NCBI GenBank assembly: GCA_003452965.1
Contig: DMMW01000003.1
Coordinates: 9,656 to 37,248, forward strand
Source: Elusimicrobiota bacterium
GTDB taxonomy: Bacteria > Elusimicrobiota > UBA8919
Reading direction: 5' to 3'
Length of the DNA stretch: 27,593 nucleotides
A model generated the notes under the pieces. That model saw only the letters and a list, made by a program, of their open reading frames with translations, did no database searches and was not told the DNA's origin. A program made the translations under genes and the position numbers. How positions within the stretch are numbered: the stretch's first letter is position 1; each line of letters opens with the position of its first letter. This document shows positions 1-7,992 of this stretch, piece by piece.

Positions 1-48
1 GGAGTTTTTCAGCAGACCCTATTATAGTAATTAAAGAAGTGTTGTCAA
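1..48 (-). promoter_or_regulatory. Sigma-70 promoter directed out of the left edge
   Basis: On the minus strand a TTGACA -35 box (43-48) is followed by a 16-nt spacer and a TATAAT -10 box (21-26). It lies just beyond the pilA terminator, so it should start a new transcript for a gene to the left of this window, with the 5' end near position 14. The bases before the -35 box (TTGC) are the same as at the pilB promoter. It is inferred from sequence match only. Confidence 0.7.
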
Positions 49-50
49 GC

Positions 51-90
51 AAATAAAAAAGCCTTTCTATGTGAGAAAGGCCTTTTTATT
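51..90 (-). terminator. Rho-independent terminator after pilA
   Basis: An 8-bp perfect stem (61-68 with 74-81, GCCTTTCT against AGAAAGGC) encloses a 5-nt loop. On the minus strand it is followed by a run of six T (rc of 55-60). It begins about 20 nt beyond the pilA stop. The other side also carries a T-run (83-87), so it could work in both directions, but no plus-strand gene reaches it. Confidence 0.9.
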
Positions 91-108
91 AATATTTAAA
101 TCGTTAAA

Positions 109-600
109 TTACCAAGATGTATAAGATGCACCTTTTGTATCAGTAGTTGTGTGTGATACATGGAGTTCACCAAAAGAATTACCACGGTACCACCATTTTC
201 CGAGATTGTCTGCCATCAAAGCAGGAACATAAGTAGAAATAAAGACGCAAGCATCAGTATCCGCAAGTCCCGCTATACCGAGTTTTACTGACGGCATTTT
301 ATCCAAATACTTTGTAAGGAATGGACCTGTAGGATTTGCAAAAATTCCGGTATCGTCACCTTCATCAACCTGGACTGAACCTGTACCTGCCGTTACTGCA
401 GTAGGATATATTCCTTCCTGCTCGCCATAATAAATGGTAATAGCTGAACGGAGTGCACCAAGTGAACCCTTTGTTGCGCCCTCTTTTGACTTTTTGATGA
501 GGTCTGCAAATTTAGGGATAGCAATTGCTGCTAATATACCAATAATGGCGACCACGATCATAAGTTCAATAAGAGTAAAACCTTTTTTCATAGTTTTCAT
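109..600 (-). CDS. pilA: Type IV major pilin (prepilin)
   Basis: The 163-residue prepilin is exported and assembled into type IV pilus fibres. The N terminus is a short basic leader ending in glycine (KKG), then the class III signal FTLIELMIVVAIIGILAAIA. A prepilin peptidase would cut after Gly7, leaving Phe1 and the assembly-critical Glu5 of the mature protein. The hydrophobic helix continues to about residue 35. The C-terminal half has a single Cys, so no disulfide loop, and ends with TDTKG then SW, which I recall as typical of pilins in Omnitrophica/Elusimicrobia-type genomes. The start at 600 has a GGGGGTGA Shine-Dalgarno 6-7 nt upstream. It has its own near-consensus promoter and terminator, as expected for an abundant structural subunit. 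A pseudopilin role (GspG-like) is less likely because pilT is in the cluster. Confidence 0.93.
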   Translation of the reverse strand: MKTMKKGFTLIELMIVVAIIGILAAIAIPKFADLIKKSKEGATKGSLGALRSAITIYYGEQEGIYPTAVTAGTGSVQVDEGDDTGIFANPTGPFLTKYLDKMPSVKLGIAGLADTDACVFISTYVPALMADNLGKWWYRGNSFGELHVSHTTTDTKGASYTSW

Positions 601-657
601 AGTTATTCACCCCCTTTTTTTGTTAGCATTCTGATGAGTAAAACCCATCTACACATA

Positions 658-686
658 AGTATAGTCTAAAATAAATTATTTGTCAA
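658..686 (-). promoter_or_regulatory. Near-consensus sigma-70 promoter of pilA
   Basis: On the minus strand TTGACA (681-686) and TATACT (658-663) are separated by exactly 17 nt. The -35 box begins 12 nt after the pilC stop, so pilA can be transcribed apart from the rest of the pilus genes. The leader would be about 50 nt and holds the G-rich ribosome site. There is no terminator between pilC and pilA, so readthrough from pilC is also possible. Confidence 0.85.
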
Positions 687-697
687 GGGTTTTCTTA

Positions 698-1936
698 TTA
701 TCCTGCACTTCCTGCCAGTCCGCCCAAAGAGAACATAGGCATAAACATCGCAATAACGATAGCACCTATTACAATACCCATCACACAAATAACGATAGGT
801 TCTATCATTGAGGTCAAGCCCTTTACAGCGACATCAACTTCCTGGTCATAGAAATCGGCTATTTTACTAAGCATTGTATCTAAATTACCGGTCTCTTCAC
901 CTACTGAAATCATTTGTATAACCATCGGAGGAAATACACCTGATTTTTTAAGTGGATCGGCGATTTTTTCACCTTCTCGTATTGATTCTTTTGCCTGTAA
1001 TATTGCTCTTTCAATAATTTTGTTGCCTGCCGTTTGTGCTACGGTATCCAGCGCCTGTAATATGGGTACACCAGATTTTACCAAAGTACCAAGAGTTCTT
1101 GTAAATTTTGCTACGGCAACTTTTCTTAATAACGGACCAAAAAGAGGCATTTTTAAAAAGATATCATCCATTTTCAATTTTCCCTTTTCGGTTTTATAAT
1201 ATTGTAGAAATCCTACAATAATAGCGGCTATTCCAATAAGAAGAAATATTATATAGAATCTTAAAAAGTTTGATATACCTATCAGTATTTTTGTTGGTAA
1301 AGGCAAGTCAGCTCCGAAACTTGAGAATATTTCCTGGAATGTAGGAATAACAACTACAAGCAAAAAAACTGTTACTGAAGCAGCAATAATTGCGACAATA
1401 GTGGGGTACATAAGTGCGCCCTTGACTTTGCCCTTTAGAGCTTCCGCATCTTCCAAATATGTTGAAAGTCGCTCAAGAATCACATCCAAAATACCGCCGA
1501 TCTCACCCGCTTTTATCATAGCGACGTATAAATCGGAAAATGCTTCTTTTTGTTTTCTCATTGCATCAGCAATTGATATACCTGCCTTTATATCGTCGGC
1601 TATACCCACAACTACTTTTTTAAATGCGGGATTTTCAATTTGATCCATTAATATCGTAAGGCCCTGAACAATCGGAACGCCTGCAGAAACAAGCGTGGAT
1701 AATTGTCTTGAAAATAATACTAAATCCTTCGATTTAACTGTTGGTCTTAACGGATTAAATTGTTTAAGTTTTTCAATTATAGCATCTAATTGATTTTTGT
1801 GCATTACATTTATTTCCTGAACGATAGCTTTTTGTTGTCTTAATTTATTTACAGCAGCATTCTGATCTTGTGCTTCTATAGTACCGCGTGTTTCTTCTCC
1901 TGAAGGTAATCTTACTCTGTAAGCGAATATAGGCAT
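698..1936 (-). CDS. pilC: Type IV pilus inner-membrane platform protein PilC
   Basis: This is the integral membrane platform on which the PilB and PilT motors act. At 412 residues it has the usual family length. There are two GspF/T2SSF repeats, about residues 70-195 and 275-400, each ending in a hydrophobic helix; the repeat signatures are FSRQLSTLVSAGVPI and FTRTLGTLVKSGVPI. The N terminus (FAYRVRLPSGEETRG) is the usual short beta-rich segment. An AAGGAG ribosome site lies 11 nt before the ATG, at the end of the upstream TPR gene. It follows pilB, pilT and the TPR gene in the same direction, which fits PilC rather than the secretion protein GspF. Confidence 0.95.
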   Translation of the reverse strand: MPIFAYRVRLPSGEETRGTIEAQDQNAAVNKLRQQKAIVQEINVMHKNQLDAIIEKLKQFNPLRPTVKSKDLVLFSRQLSTLVSAGVPIVQGLTILMDQIENPAFKKVVVGIADDIKAGISIADAMRKQKEAFSDLYVAMIKAGEIGGILDVILERLSTYLEDAEALKGKVKGALMYPTIVAIIAASVTVFLLVVVIPTFQEIFSSFGADLPLPTKILIGISNFLRFYIIFLLIGIAAIIVGFLQYYKTEKGKLKMDDIFLKMPLFGPLLRKVAVAKFTRTLGTLVKSGVPILQALDTVAQTAGNKIIERAILQAKESIREGEKIADPLKKSGVFPPMVIQMISVGEETGNLDTMLSKIADFYDQEVDVAVKGLTSMIEPIVICVMGIVIGAIVIAMFMPMFSLGGLAGSAG

Positions 1937-1954
1937 AATTTGGTTATCTCCTTT

Positions 1955-3013
1955 TTAATATTTTTTTAATGTATCTGTTTTATTGATAATACTATTTGTT
2001 TTTTCTTTATATGAAAAAGCAAGAGAATTAGCAGGATTTATTTTAATTGCGGTTGAAAAATCTTTAACAGCTTCTTTGTAATTTCCTAACATATAATACG
2101 AATATCCTCTGTAATAGTATGTGATATCATTTGGTTTTTTTTGAGAGTATTTTATAGATTCAGAAAAATATAATAAAGAACTTTTATAATCGTTTTTCAT
2201 TTGGTTTAACATTCCTATGTTATAATATGCTTCCGGGCTTTTTGGATCCAATTCTAAAATTCTGTTAAAGTCGTTTAAAGCTTTTTCATATTTTTTATTA
2301 CTGGCATAAATTGTTCCGCGATTGTTATAAGCGTCTATACAACTGCTGTCTATTTCAATTGCTTTAGAAAAATCATTAAGTGCCTTATTTGAATTACCTT
2401 TTTGTATATACGCCAATCCGCGCATGTTAAGTGCGGTAACATTATTCGGATTTATATTGACGGCATTTGTAAAAGATTCAATAGCTTTATCATATAATTC
2501 GTTGTTATAAAATTTTATTCCGGCATTAAAAGGCGAATCGGATTTGGATATCTTATCGGCAATTTTAAAATCTTCGTTTGCCCTTTTAATGTTCCCTGTT
2601 TTTTTAAATAAGTTTCCCCTCAAAATACGAGCTTCTCCTAATATCGGATTTAGTTTAATAGCAGAATTTAAGTCCTCAATCGCATTTTTAATTTTATTTT
2701 GTTTATAATATACCAATGCTCTGTTATAGTAAGTGGACGAATCTTCTCCAAAAGTCAACGCTGTTGTAAAGTCAGCCAAAGCTGATTCATTAGAGTCGAT
2801 TAAAGAAAAACTTATTCCTCTGTTTGTGTAAACGTTTAATTTATTTTTTTCTCCGTTATCAGGATGCCATTTCAATATTGCTTTTGTGAAATATTTTATT
2901 TTACTTTTAGGATTTCTTGCTTTTAAACCCGCATTGAAATAATAATTAAAACCACATCCTGTAAAAAAAATAAAGGTAAAAAAAGAATAAATAATTAATT
3001 TTCTGCTTATCAT
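1955..3013 (-). CDS. TPR-repeat lipoprotein in the pilus operon
   Basis: The 352-residue protein begins with a basic, hydrophobic signal ending in FFTGC, so Cys20 is a likely lipidation site. The rest is about eight tetratricopeptide repeats (for example AYNNRGTIYASNKKYEKALN and YYYRGYSYYMLGNYKEAVKD), with Asn-Pro or Asp-Pro turns between units. The start ATG overlaps the pilT stop (ATGA), so the two genes are translationally linked. TPR lipoproteins of the PilF/PilW class act as pilotins for the outer-membrane secretin, and the location between pilT and pilC suggests such a role. The repeat number and length are larger than PilF (about 250 residues), so this is inference from context; it could also be a general scaffold lipoprotein. 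Confidence 0.75.
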   Translation of the reverse strand: MISRKLIIYSFFTFIFFTGCGFNYYFNAGLKARNPKSKIKYFTKAILKWHPDNGEKNKLNVYTNRGISFSLIDSNESALADFTTALTFGEDSSTYYNRALVYYKQNKIKNAIEDLNSAIKLNPILGEARILRGNLFKKTGNIKRANEDFKIADKISKSDSPFNAGIKFYNNELYDKAIESFTNAVNINPNNVTALNMRGLAYIQKGNSNKALNDFSKAIEIDSSCIDAYNNRGTIYASNKKYEKALNDFNRILELDPKSPEAYYNIGMLNQMKNDYKSSLLYFSESIKYSQKKPNDITYYYRGYSYYMLGNYKEAVKDFSTAIKINPANSLAFSYKEKTNSIINKTDTLKKY

Positions 3014-4086
3014 GTTGTTTCTATTGCATTTTTTTGTAATAGCCGTTTTAAATCGGCCGGGTCTTGCGAAGATTCCATAGCTTCATGAAAAGTGATATCT
3101 TTTCTTGCAAGCAAGTCAAAGAGTGACATATTCATTGTCTGCATTCCGTGTTTTGCGCCTGTTTGCATTGAGATATATACCTGTTCCGTTTTCATTTCAC
3201 GTATAAGATTTCTTATTGCAGCTGTAACAATCAATACTTCAGATGCCAAAATTCTCCCTATACCTCCTGATCTGAGCAGCAATTGCTGGGTAAAGACTGC
3301 CTGTAAAGTGAATGAAAGCTGGCTTCTTATCTGTGCCTGTTGGTAAGGCGAAAATGAATCTACAATTCTGTTTATGGAAGAAGGAGCATCCGTGGTATGC
3401 AGAGTAGCAAAAACAAGATGTCCGGTCTCTGCGATTGTAAGTGCTGCAGATATGGTTTCAAGATCACGCATTTCGCCTATTAATATAATATCGGGATCTT
3501 GTCTTAATACATATTTTAGGGCATTGGGGAAGGAATTGGTATCGGCACCTATTTCTCTTTGGTTTATTAGGCATTTTTTATGAGGATGAACATATTCAAT
3601 CGGGTCTTCAATTGTGACGATATGACCATGTCGATGCTCATTAAGAAAATTTATCATTGAAGCAAGTGTTGTGGATTTACCGCAACCTGTCGGACCCGTA
3701 ACGAGGACCAATCCTTTTTGCATTCGCATTACGTCATATATCACCGGGGGTAATCCCAATTCTTCAAACGATAGAATCTTGTCCGGTATTGTTCTTAATG
3801 CAGCACCTACAGAATTTCTCTGTCTGAATACGTTCATTCTTATTCTGCCGATACCTTTTACACCGAAAGATAGATCCAGCTCATTTGTTGCTTCAAATTT
3901 TTCTTTTTGTCTGTCTGTTAAAAGTGAGTAAATAAGTCGCTGGCAAATGTCAGGTGTGAGCTTTTCAAAATGAGTCGGGTGTATTTCCCCGTCAATTCTC
4001 AACATAGGTGGAGCATTTACAGTGAGGTGCAGGTCTGAAGCATTTTTTTGAAGTACAAGTTTTAATAATTCATCCATGCTTAACAT
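3010..4086 (-). CDS. pilT: Type IV pilus retraction ATPase PilT
   Basis: This cytoplasmic hexameric ATPase drives pilus disassembly and twitching. At 358 residues the length is normal. The Walker A box is GPTGCGKST (131-139), the Asp box is TIEDPIEY (158-165), the Walker B region is DIILIGEMRD (199-208), and the His box is TGHLVFATLHTTDAP. The AIRNLIRE motif (290-297), specific to PilT and needed for retraction, is present and separates it from PilB. An AGGAG ribosome site is 7 nt before the ATG. It follows pilB after a repeat-rich 231-bp gap and overlaps the TPR gene by 4 nt at its end. Confidence 0.96.
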   Translation of the reverse strand: MLSMDELLKLVLQKNASDLHLTVNAPPMLRIDGEIHPTHFEKLTPDICQRLIYSLLTDRQKEKFEATNELDLSFGVKGIGRIRMNVFRQRNSVGAALRTIPDKILSFEELGLPPVIYDVMRMQKGLVLVTGPTGCGKSTTLASMINFLNEHRHGHIVTIEDPIEYVHPHKKCLINQREIGADTNSFPNALKYVLRQDPDIILIGEMRDLETISAALTIAETGHLVFATLHTTDAPSSINRIVDSFSPYQQAQIRSQLSFTLQAVFTQQLLLRSGGIGRILASEVLIVTAAIRNLIREMKTEQVYISMQTGAKHGMQTMNMSLFDLLARKDITFHEAMESSQDPADLKRLLQKNAIETT

Positions 4087-4136
4087 TGTTTGTCTCCTAT
4101 AAAAAACAATTTATAGCGTTTTAGCGTTCATTCAAC

Positions 4137-4201
4137 ATTGTGCGATAGCGGGGTTGTGCCTGCCCCCACCTACGATTTAGTGGCGGGGGATTGTGCGATA
4201 G
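4137..4201. repeat. GC-rich hairpin flanked by 12-bp direct repeats (pilB-pilT gap)
   Basis: The 12-mer ATTGTGCGATAG occurs at 4137-4148 and again at 4190-4201. Between the copies is an inverted repeat with 8-nt arms (4163-4170 CCCCCACC, 4182-4189 GGCGGGGG, one mismatch) and an 11-nt loop. No T-run follows on the minus strand, so it is not a standard terminator. It could affect mRNA stability or the pilB to pilT ratio. The loop end and right arm (AGTGGCGG) match elements near 11380-11540. Confidence 0.75.
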
Positions 4202-4227
4202 GAAATATTAAGTTATTAAATAAAAAA

Positions 4228-4267
4228 TCATATACTATCCCACTAACGCACCATCGCACTATATCAC
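4228..4267 (-). repeat. Degenerate 8-bp tandem repeat
   Basis: Read on the minus strand, this 40-bp stretch splits into five octamers: GTGATATA, GTGCGATG, GTGCGTTA, GTGGGATA, GTATATGA. All begin with GT, and the middle three have GTGSG. The motif GTGCGATA also occurs on the opposite strand at 4139-4146 and 4192-4199. It lies between the pilB stop and the pilT start and overlaps no gene. Function unknown. Confidence 0.55.
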
Positions 4268-4317
4268 GATTCTATCAACGCTAAAACTCTATGAACTCAA
4301 TGAACGCAATAACTCTG

Positions 4318-6063
4318 TTATCCGACGTCAGCAAAAGTTATCCTCATCATTTCTTCTACGGTTGTTGTGCCTGCTAAAACCTTTTTCAAAGCAGCTTGAC
4401 GTAGGGTAATCATTCCGCTCTCAACAGCTGATTGCTTTACTATATGCGTGGATGCTCTGTCTAATATTAGTTCTCTTATTTTATCGGTAATTTCCATAAC
4501 TTCATAACATGCCAATCGTCCGCGATAACCCGTATTTGAACATTCATGGCAACCCTTGCCTCTCCAAAAAGTAACTTTTGATGCATCGCCTATTTCTTTT
4601 TCAGATATTCCAGTTGAAATAACAACTTCTCTTGAAACTTCGTATGGTTCTTTACAATGTTGGCAAATAACACGCACTAACCGCTGAGCTATTACCATAA
4701 TAACAGTTGAAGTTGTTAGAAAAGGTTCAATTCCCATATTGTTTAGACGAGTAACTGCGCCTGGAGCATCATTTGTATGAAGCGTAGAAAATACAAGATG
4801 GCCGGTAAGTGCAGCATTAATTGCAATTTCTGCAGTTTCCGTATCACGGATTTCACCTACCATTATGATATCAGGATCCTGACGTAAAAACGATTTCAAT
4901 CCTGCAGCGAATGTCAATCCAATATCTGCTCTTGCATGAACCTGATTTATGCCTTCAAGAACATATTCAACAGGATCTTCAATAGTTGAGATATTAACAT
5001 CCGGTTGGTTCAATTGTGAGAGAGTTGAATAGAGTGTTGTTGATTTTCCGGAGCCGGTAGGTCCTGTTACTAAAATAATCCCATATGGGATCTTCATATT
5101 TTTTTGATATATTGCTAATGATTCAGGTTCAAATCCAAGTTTAGTTAAATCAAGACAAAGAGAAGAGGCGTCCAGGATACGCATAACAACCTTTTCTCCA
5201 AATGCTGTCGGAAGAACTGATATACGCAAATCAACCTCTTTGTTCAATACTTTAATTTTTATTCTACCGTCCTGTGGCAGTCTTTTTTCAGCTATATCAA
5301 GGTTAGACATAATCTTTAGACGGGAAACCATTGCATTCTGAGTGCGTTTTGGTGGGGCGGATACTTCATGTAAAACGCCATCTATTCTGTATCTTACCCG
5401 CAAAGATTTTTCATAAGGTTCTATATGGATATCGGATGCTTTGGATTTTACTGCACCTGATAAAAGTAAATTTACTATTTTTATAACCGGCGCATCTTCT
5501 CCTTCGGATTCAAGTGCCATTATATCTTTGCCGGCATCCATTTCCTTTACAATATCTACATCGGATTCTGCACCCTTTGATTCCATATCCTTGACGATGT
5601 CATCCATTGACGTTTTGCCGCCGTAATATTTGTCTATAGCTGCTTTGATTTCATTTTCCGATGCAATGACTACATCTATTTCGCAACCGGTCATTAATCT
5701 TAAATCATCGGTAGCAAATACATTCATTGGATCTGCCATTGCAACTGTTAATATATTATTTTCTTTTGCTATAGGAATGAGTGTTTGATGGCGAACTACA
5801 GATTCCGGAACAGCCTTAATAATTTCTTCAGTAATTTCGCCGTATTCGGAAAGTGATATATAAGAAACTCCGCATTGTTTACCTAAAAAAGCTAAAAGAA
5901 CATCCTCAGTTATGTAACCAAGTGACATTAAAATCATACCGAGAGTTCCGCCGCGTTTCTTTTGTTCTTCAAGGGCATCTTGAAGTTGTTCAGGCGTAAT
6001 AATACCGACCTCAACCAAGAGATTACCGAGTTTTTTTTTCAAAACAGACTGTTTCAATGCCAT
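4318..6063 (-). CDS. pilB: Type IV pilus extension ATPase PilB
   Basis: The hexameric cytoplasmic motor for pilus extension, 581 residues, usual for PilB. An MshEN/T2SSE-N domain fills about residues 5-150, with two 24-residue motifs at 11-34 and 40-63. The ATPase domain has Walker A GPTGSGKST (334-342), Asp box TIEDPVEY, Walker B region DIIMVGEIRD (398-407) and His box TGHLVFSTLHT. Four cysteines in two CxxC pairs (467/470 and 505/508) form the zinc site typical of PilB/GspE and absent from PilT. The gene has a perfect-consensus promoter and an AAAAGG ribosome site 9 nt before the ATG. It heads the pilus cluster; pilMNOPQ and the prepilin peptidase are not in this window. Confidence 0.96.
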   Translation of the reverse strand: MALKQSVLKKKLGNLLVEVGIITPEQLQDALEEQKKRGGTLGMILMSLGYITEDVLLAFLGKQCGVSYISLSEYGEITEEIIKAVPESVVRHQTLIPIAKENNILTVAMADPMNVFATDDLRLMTGCEIDVVIASENEIKAAIDKYYGGKTSMDDIVKDMESKGAESDVDIVKEMDAGKDIMALESEGEDAPVIKIVNLLLSGAVKSKASDIHIEPYEKSLRVRYRIDGVLHEVSAPPKRTQNAMVSRLKIMSNLDIAEKRLPQDGRIKIKVLNKEVDLRISVLPTAFGEKVVMRILDASSLCLDLTKLGFEPESLAIYQKNMKIPYGIILVTGPTGSGKSTTLYSTLSQLNQPDVNISTIEDPVEYVLEGINQVHARADIGLTFAAGLKSFLRQDPDIIMVGEIRDTETAEIAINAALTGHLVFSTLHTNDAPGAVTRLNNMGIEPFLTTSTVIMVIAQRLVRVICQHCKEPYEVSREVVISTGISEKEIGDASKVTFWRGKGCHECSNTGYRGRLACYEVMEITDKIRELILDRASTHIVKQSAVESGMITLRQAALKKVLAGTTTVEEMMRITFADVG

Positions 6064-6081
6064 ATTTGAATACCTTTTAAA

Positions 6082-6110
6082 ATTATAAAGAATTTATTTT
6101 GTTTTGTCAA
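6082..6110 (-). promoter_or_regulatory. Consensus sigma-70 promoter of the pilB operon
   Basis: On the minus strand TTGACA (6105-6110), a 17-nt spacer and TATAAT (6082-6087) give a complete match to the sigma-70 consensus. The pilB ATG is at 6063, so the leader is very short, about 10-15 nt, and holds only the AAAAGG ribosome site. It should drive pilB, pilT, the TPR gene and pilC. Confidence 0.9.
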
Positions 6111-6189
6111 GCAATATTTCACCAGATTTTCTGACTACCTACTTTGCCATATCCATTACCCGACACCTTAATACTTTTATGTTCTGTTT

Positions 6190-7257
6190 TTATAAGATAT
6201 CTTTTAACGGCATATTTTTTTTTATTGCTATTTTTTTTGCCTTTTCGTATTCAACGGCTCTTTTTGTTGAGGTTTTAAGTTTTGCAATTTTATATATGCT
6301 TTTCGCATGTCTGTCTAATATCCAACGGGATACAGGGATACGTCTTATTCCCAAAGTTGTTGTTTCGGAAAATATGTTATCAAGGATTTTATGTTCCTTT
6401 TCTTCGGGCAGAAGTACCGATAGTATTATTCCGGGTCTACCTTTTTTAGCATATATATTAACAAACCAAACGTCATCTGCGCCGTTTTGTAAGAGTTTTT
6501 CCTGAATATAAGGAAATATTCGCGGGTCCATATCGTCAATATTGGTTTCAAGTAATATTTTCTTGTCGTTTGAAAAATACTCTTTTTCTTGAATACCTAT
6601 ATAAGTTCGTAAAATATTTGGCATCTTATAATTTGATATTCCCGCTCCAATTCCGGATTGTAATATTTTCATATACGGTATCGGACCGAAAGATTCCGAT
6701 AAAGTTGTTATTATGGCTGCCCCTGTCGGTGTAGTGAGTTCGTTTATAGTATCATTTGAATAAACCGGAAAACCTTTTACTATTTCAATCGTTGCCGGTG
6801 TTGGTTTGCCGAGATTTAAAGGAGAAGAAAATATTCTGTCAATATGTAAGGCATTAAGTCCTATAACAGAACCAAATACATCAATAATAGTATCAACTTC
6901 CGCTATTTGATGAAAATGAACAGAATTAATCGGTATGGAATGCGCCTTTGATTCTGCCTGAGCCAGTGTTTTATAAATTTCAAAACCTTGTTTTTTGATT
7001 TTTTCAGAGAGTTTTGAATTTTTTATTATCTTCTTTATTTTCTTTATTTCTCTTAATTGTTCACCGCCTTCTATATTCGCGATTTTTGAATGAATGCCGT
7101 TTTTTAATATATTTGAAAATTTTAACGAAAATTTTGCTATCGGCAATTTTTTTAGTTCCCCTATAAGATATTTTTCATCAAGACCTGCATCAACAAGTGA
7201 AGATAGAATCATATCGCCTGAAATTCCTGAAGAACAATCAAAATAAATAATTTTCAT
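6190..7257 (-). CDS. larC: LarC, nickel insertion into the pincer cofactor precursor
   Basis: LarC is a CTP-dependent cyclometallase that inserts nickel into pyridinium-3,5-bisthiocarboxylic acid mononucleotide, giving the nickel-pincer nucleotide (NPN) used by lactate racemase and relatives. The N terminus has the family signature MKIIYFDCSSGISGDM, followed by HFHQIAEVDTIIDVFG and TPTGAAII. ETNIDDMDP starts the C-terminal half. It is one uninterrupted frame of about 355 residues, unlike the Lactobacillus larC1/larC2 pair joined by frameshifting. I chose the ATG at 7257 because homology begins there; an ATG at 7272 would sit right against the AAGAAAGG site. It follows larB after about 90 bp. 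LarE and an NPN-dependent enzyme are not in the window. Confidence 0.9.
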   Translation of the reverse strand: MKIIYFDCSSGISGDMILSSLVDAGLDEKYLIGELKKLPIAKFSLKFSNILKNGIHSKIANIEGGEQLREIKKIKKIIKNSKLSEKIKKQGFEIYKTLAQAESKAHSIPINSVHFHQIAEVDTIIDVFGSVIGLNALHIDRIFSSPLNLGKPTPATIEIVKGFPVYSNDTINELTTPTGAAIITTLSESFGPIPYMKILQSGIGAGISNYKMPNILRTYIGIQEKEYFSNDKKILLETNIDDMDPRIFPYIQEKLLQNGADDVWFVNIYAKKGRPGIILSVLLPEEKEHKILDNIFSETTTLGIRRIPVSRWILDRHAKSIYKIAKLKTSTKRAVEYEKAKKIAIKKNMPLKDIL

Positions 7258-7344
7258 TTTTTCTTTATCCATCCTTTCTTAAAAATATCAAAATATTCGC
7301 GATTTTTCAGAATGACTTAATTGTCTTGCTACCCCTCTACCATT

Positions 7345-7992
7345 TTATCTATTTTTATTTATTATATTCGCTATTATTCCTGCCCCGAAACCATTATCAA
7401 TATTTACTACACAAACATTCGGAGAACATGAATTTAACATCGTTAAAAGCGCTGAATATCCGCCTTTACCTGTACCGTAACCGGTGGATGTAGGGACACC
7501 TATTACGACTTTTGATATCAGGCCGCCGACCACTGAAGCTAATGCCCCTTCCATTCCGGCACATACTACTACACAAGAGGCATTTTTAATTTTTTCGTTG
7601 AATTTAAATAGTCTGTGTATTCCGGCGACACCTACGTCATAAATTCTTTCTACGTTATTACCCAACGATTCGGCAGTAACGGCTGATTCTTCAGCTGTTT
7701 GTATATCGGATGTTCCAGCGGTTATTACGGCGATATAGTTTTTACCGTTCTTTTTTAACGGATTTATTACAATTATTTTTGCTTTATCAAAATAAAAAGA
7801 CTTTTTAAATTTATTTTTAATTTTTAATGCAAGGTTTTTTTCAACCCTAGTTGCTATTATAGGATTAGGTTTTTTTATCAAATTTGCTATGATTTCTATA
7901 ACCTGCTTTTCAGTCTTACCTAAAGAATAAATAGCTTCTGGAAACCCCTGTCTTTGAAATCTTTCTGTATCTAAAATAAAATCGCATTTCAT
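7345..7992 (-). CDS. larB: LarB, pyridinium-3,5-biscarboxylic acid mononucleotide synthase
   Basis: LarB carboxylates nicotinic acid adenine dinucleotide and splits off AMP, the first step of nickel-pincer cofactor synthesis. The 215-residue protein has the PurE-like core in order: TAGTSDIQTAEESAVTAE, DVGVAGIHRL, AGMEGALASVVGG, VPTSTGYG, and MLNSCSPNV followed by NIDNGFGAG. Cys189 (in NSC) matches the cysteine reported to hold the substrate covalently. The start is the ATG at 7992, which overlaps the tsaD stop as ATGA; a TTG at 8004 is also in frame but lies inside a run of G and adds only four residues. It is probably translated together with tsaD. Confidence 0.92.
   Translation of the reverse strand: MKCDFILDTERFQRQGFPEAIYSLGKTEKQVIEIIANLIKKPNPIIATRVEKNLALKIKNKFKKSFYFDKAKIIVINPLKKNGKNYIAVITAGTSDIQTAEESAVTAESLGNNVERIYDVGVAGIHRLFKFNEKIKNASCVVVCAGMEGALASVVGGLISKVVIGVPTSTGYGTGKGGYSALLTMLNSCSPNVCVVNIDNGFGAGIIANIINKNR

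Noticed and set aside
4228..4267. Octamer array as a CRISPR
   Set aside because: The units are 8 bp, adjacent and degenerate, with no spacers and no cas genes.
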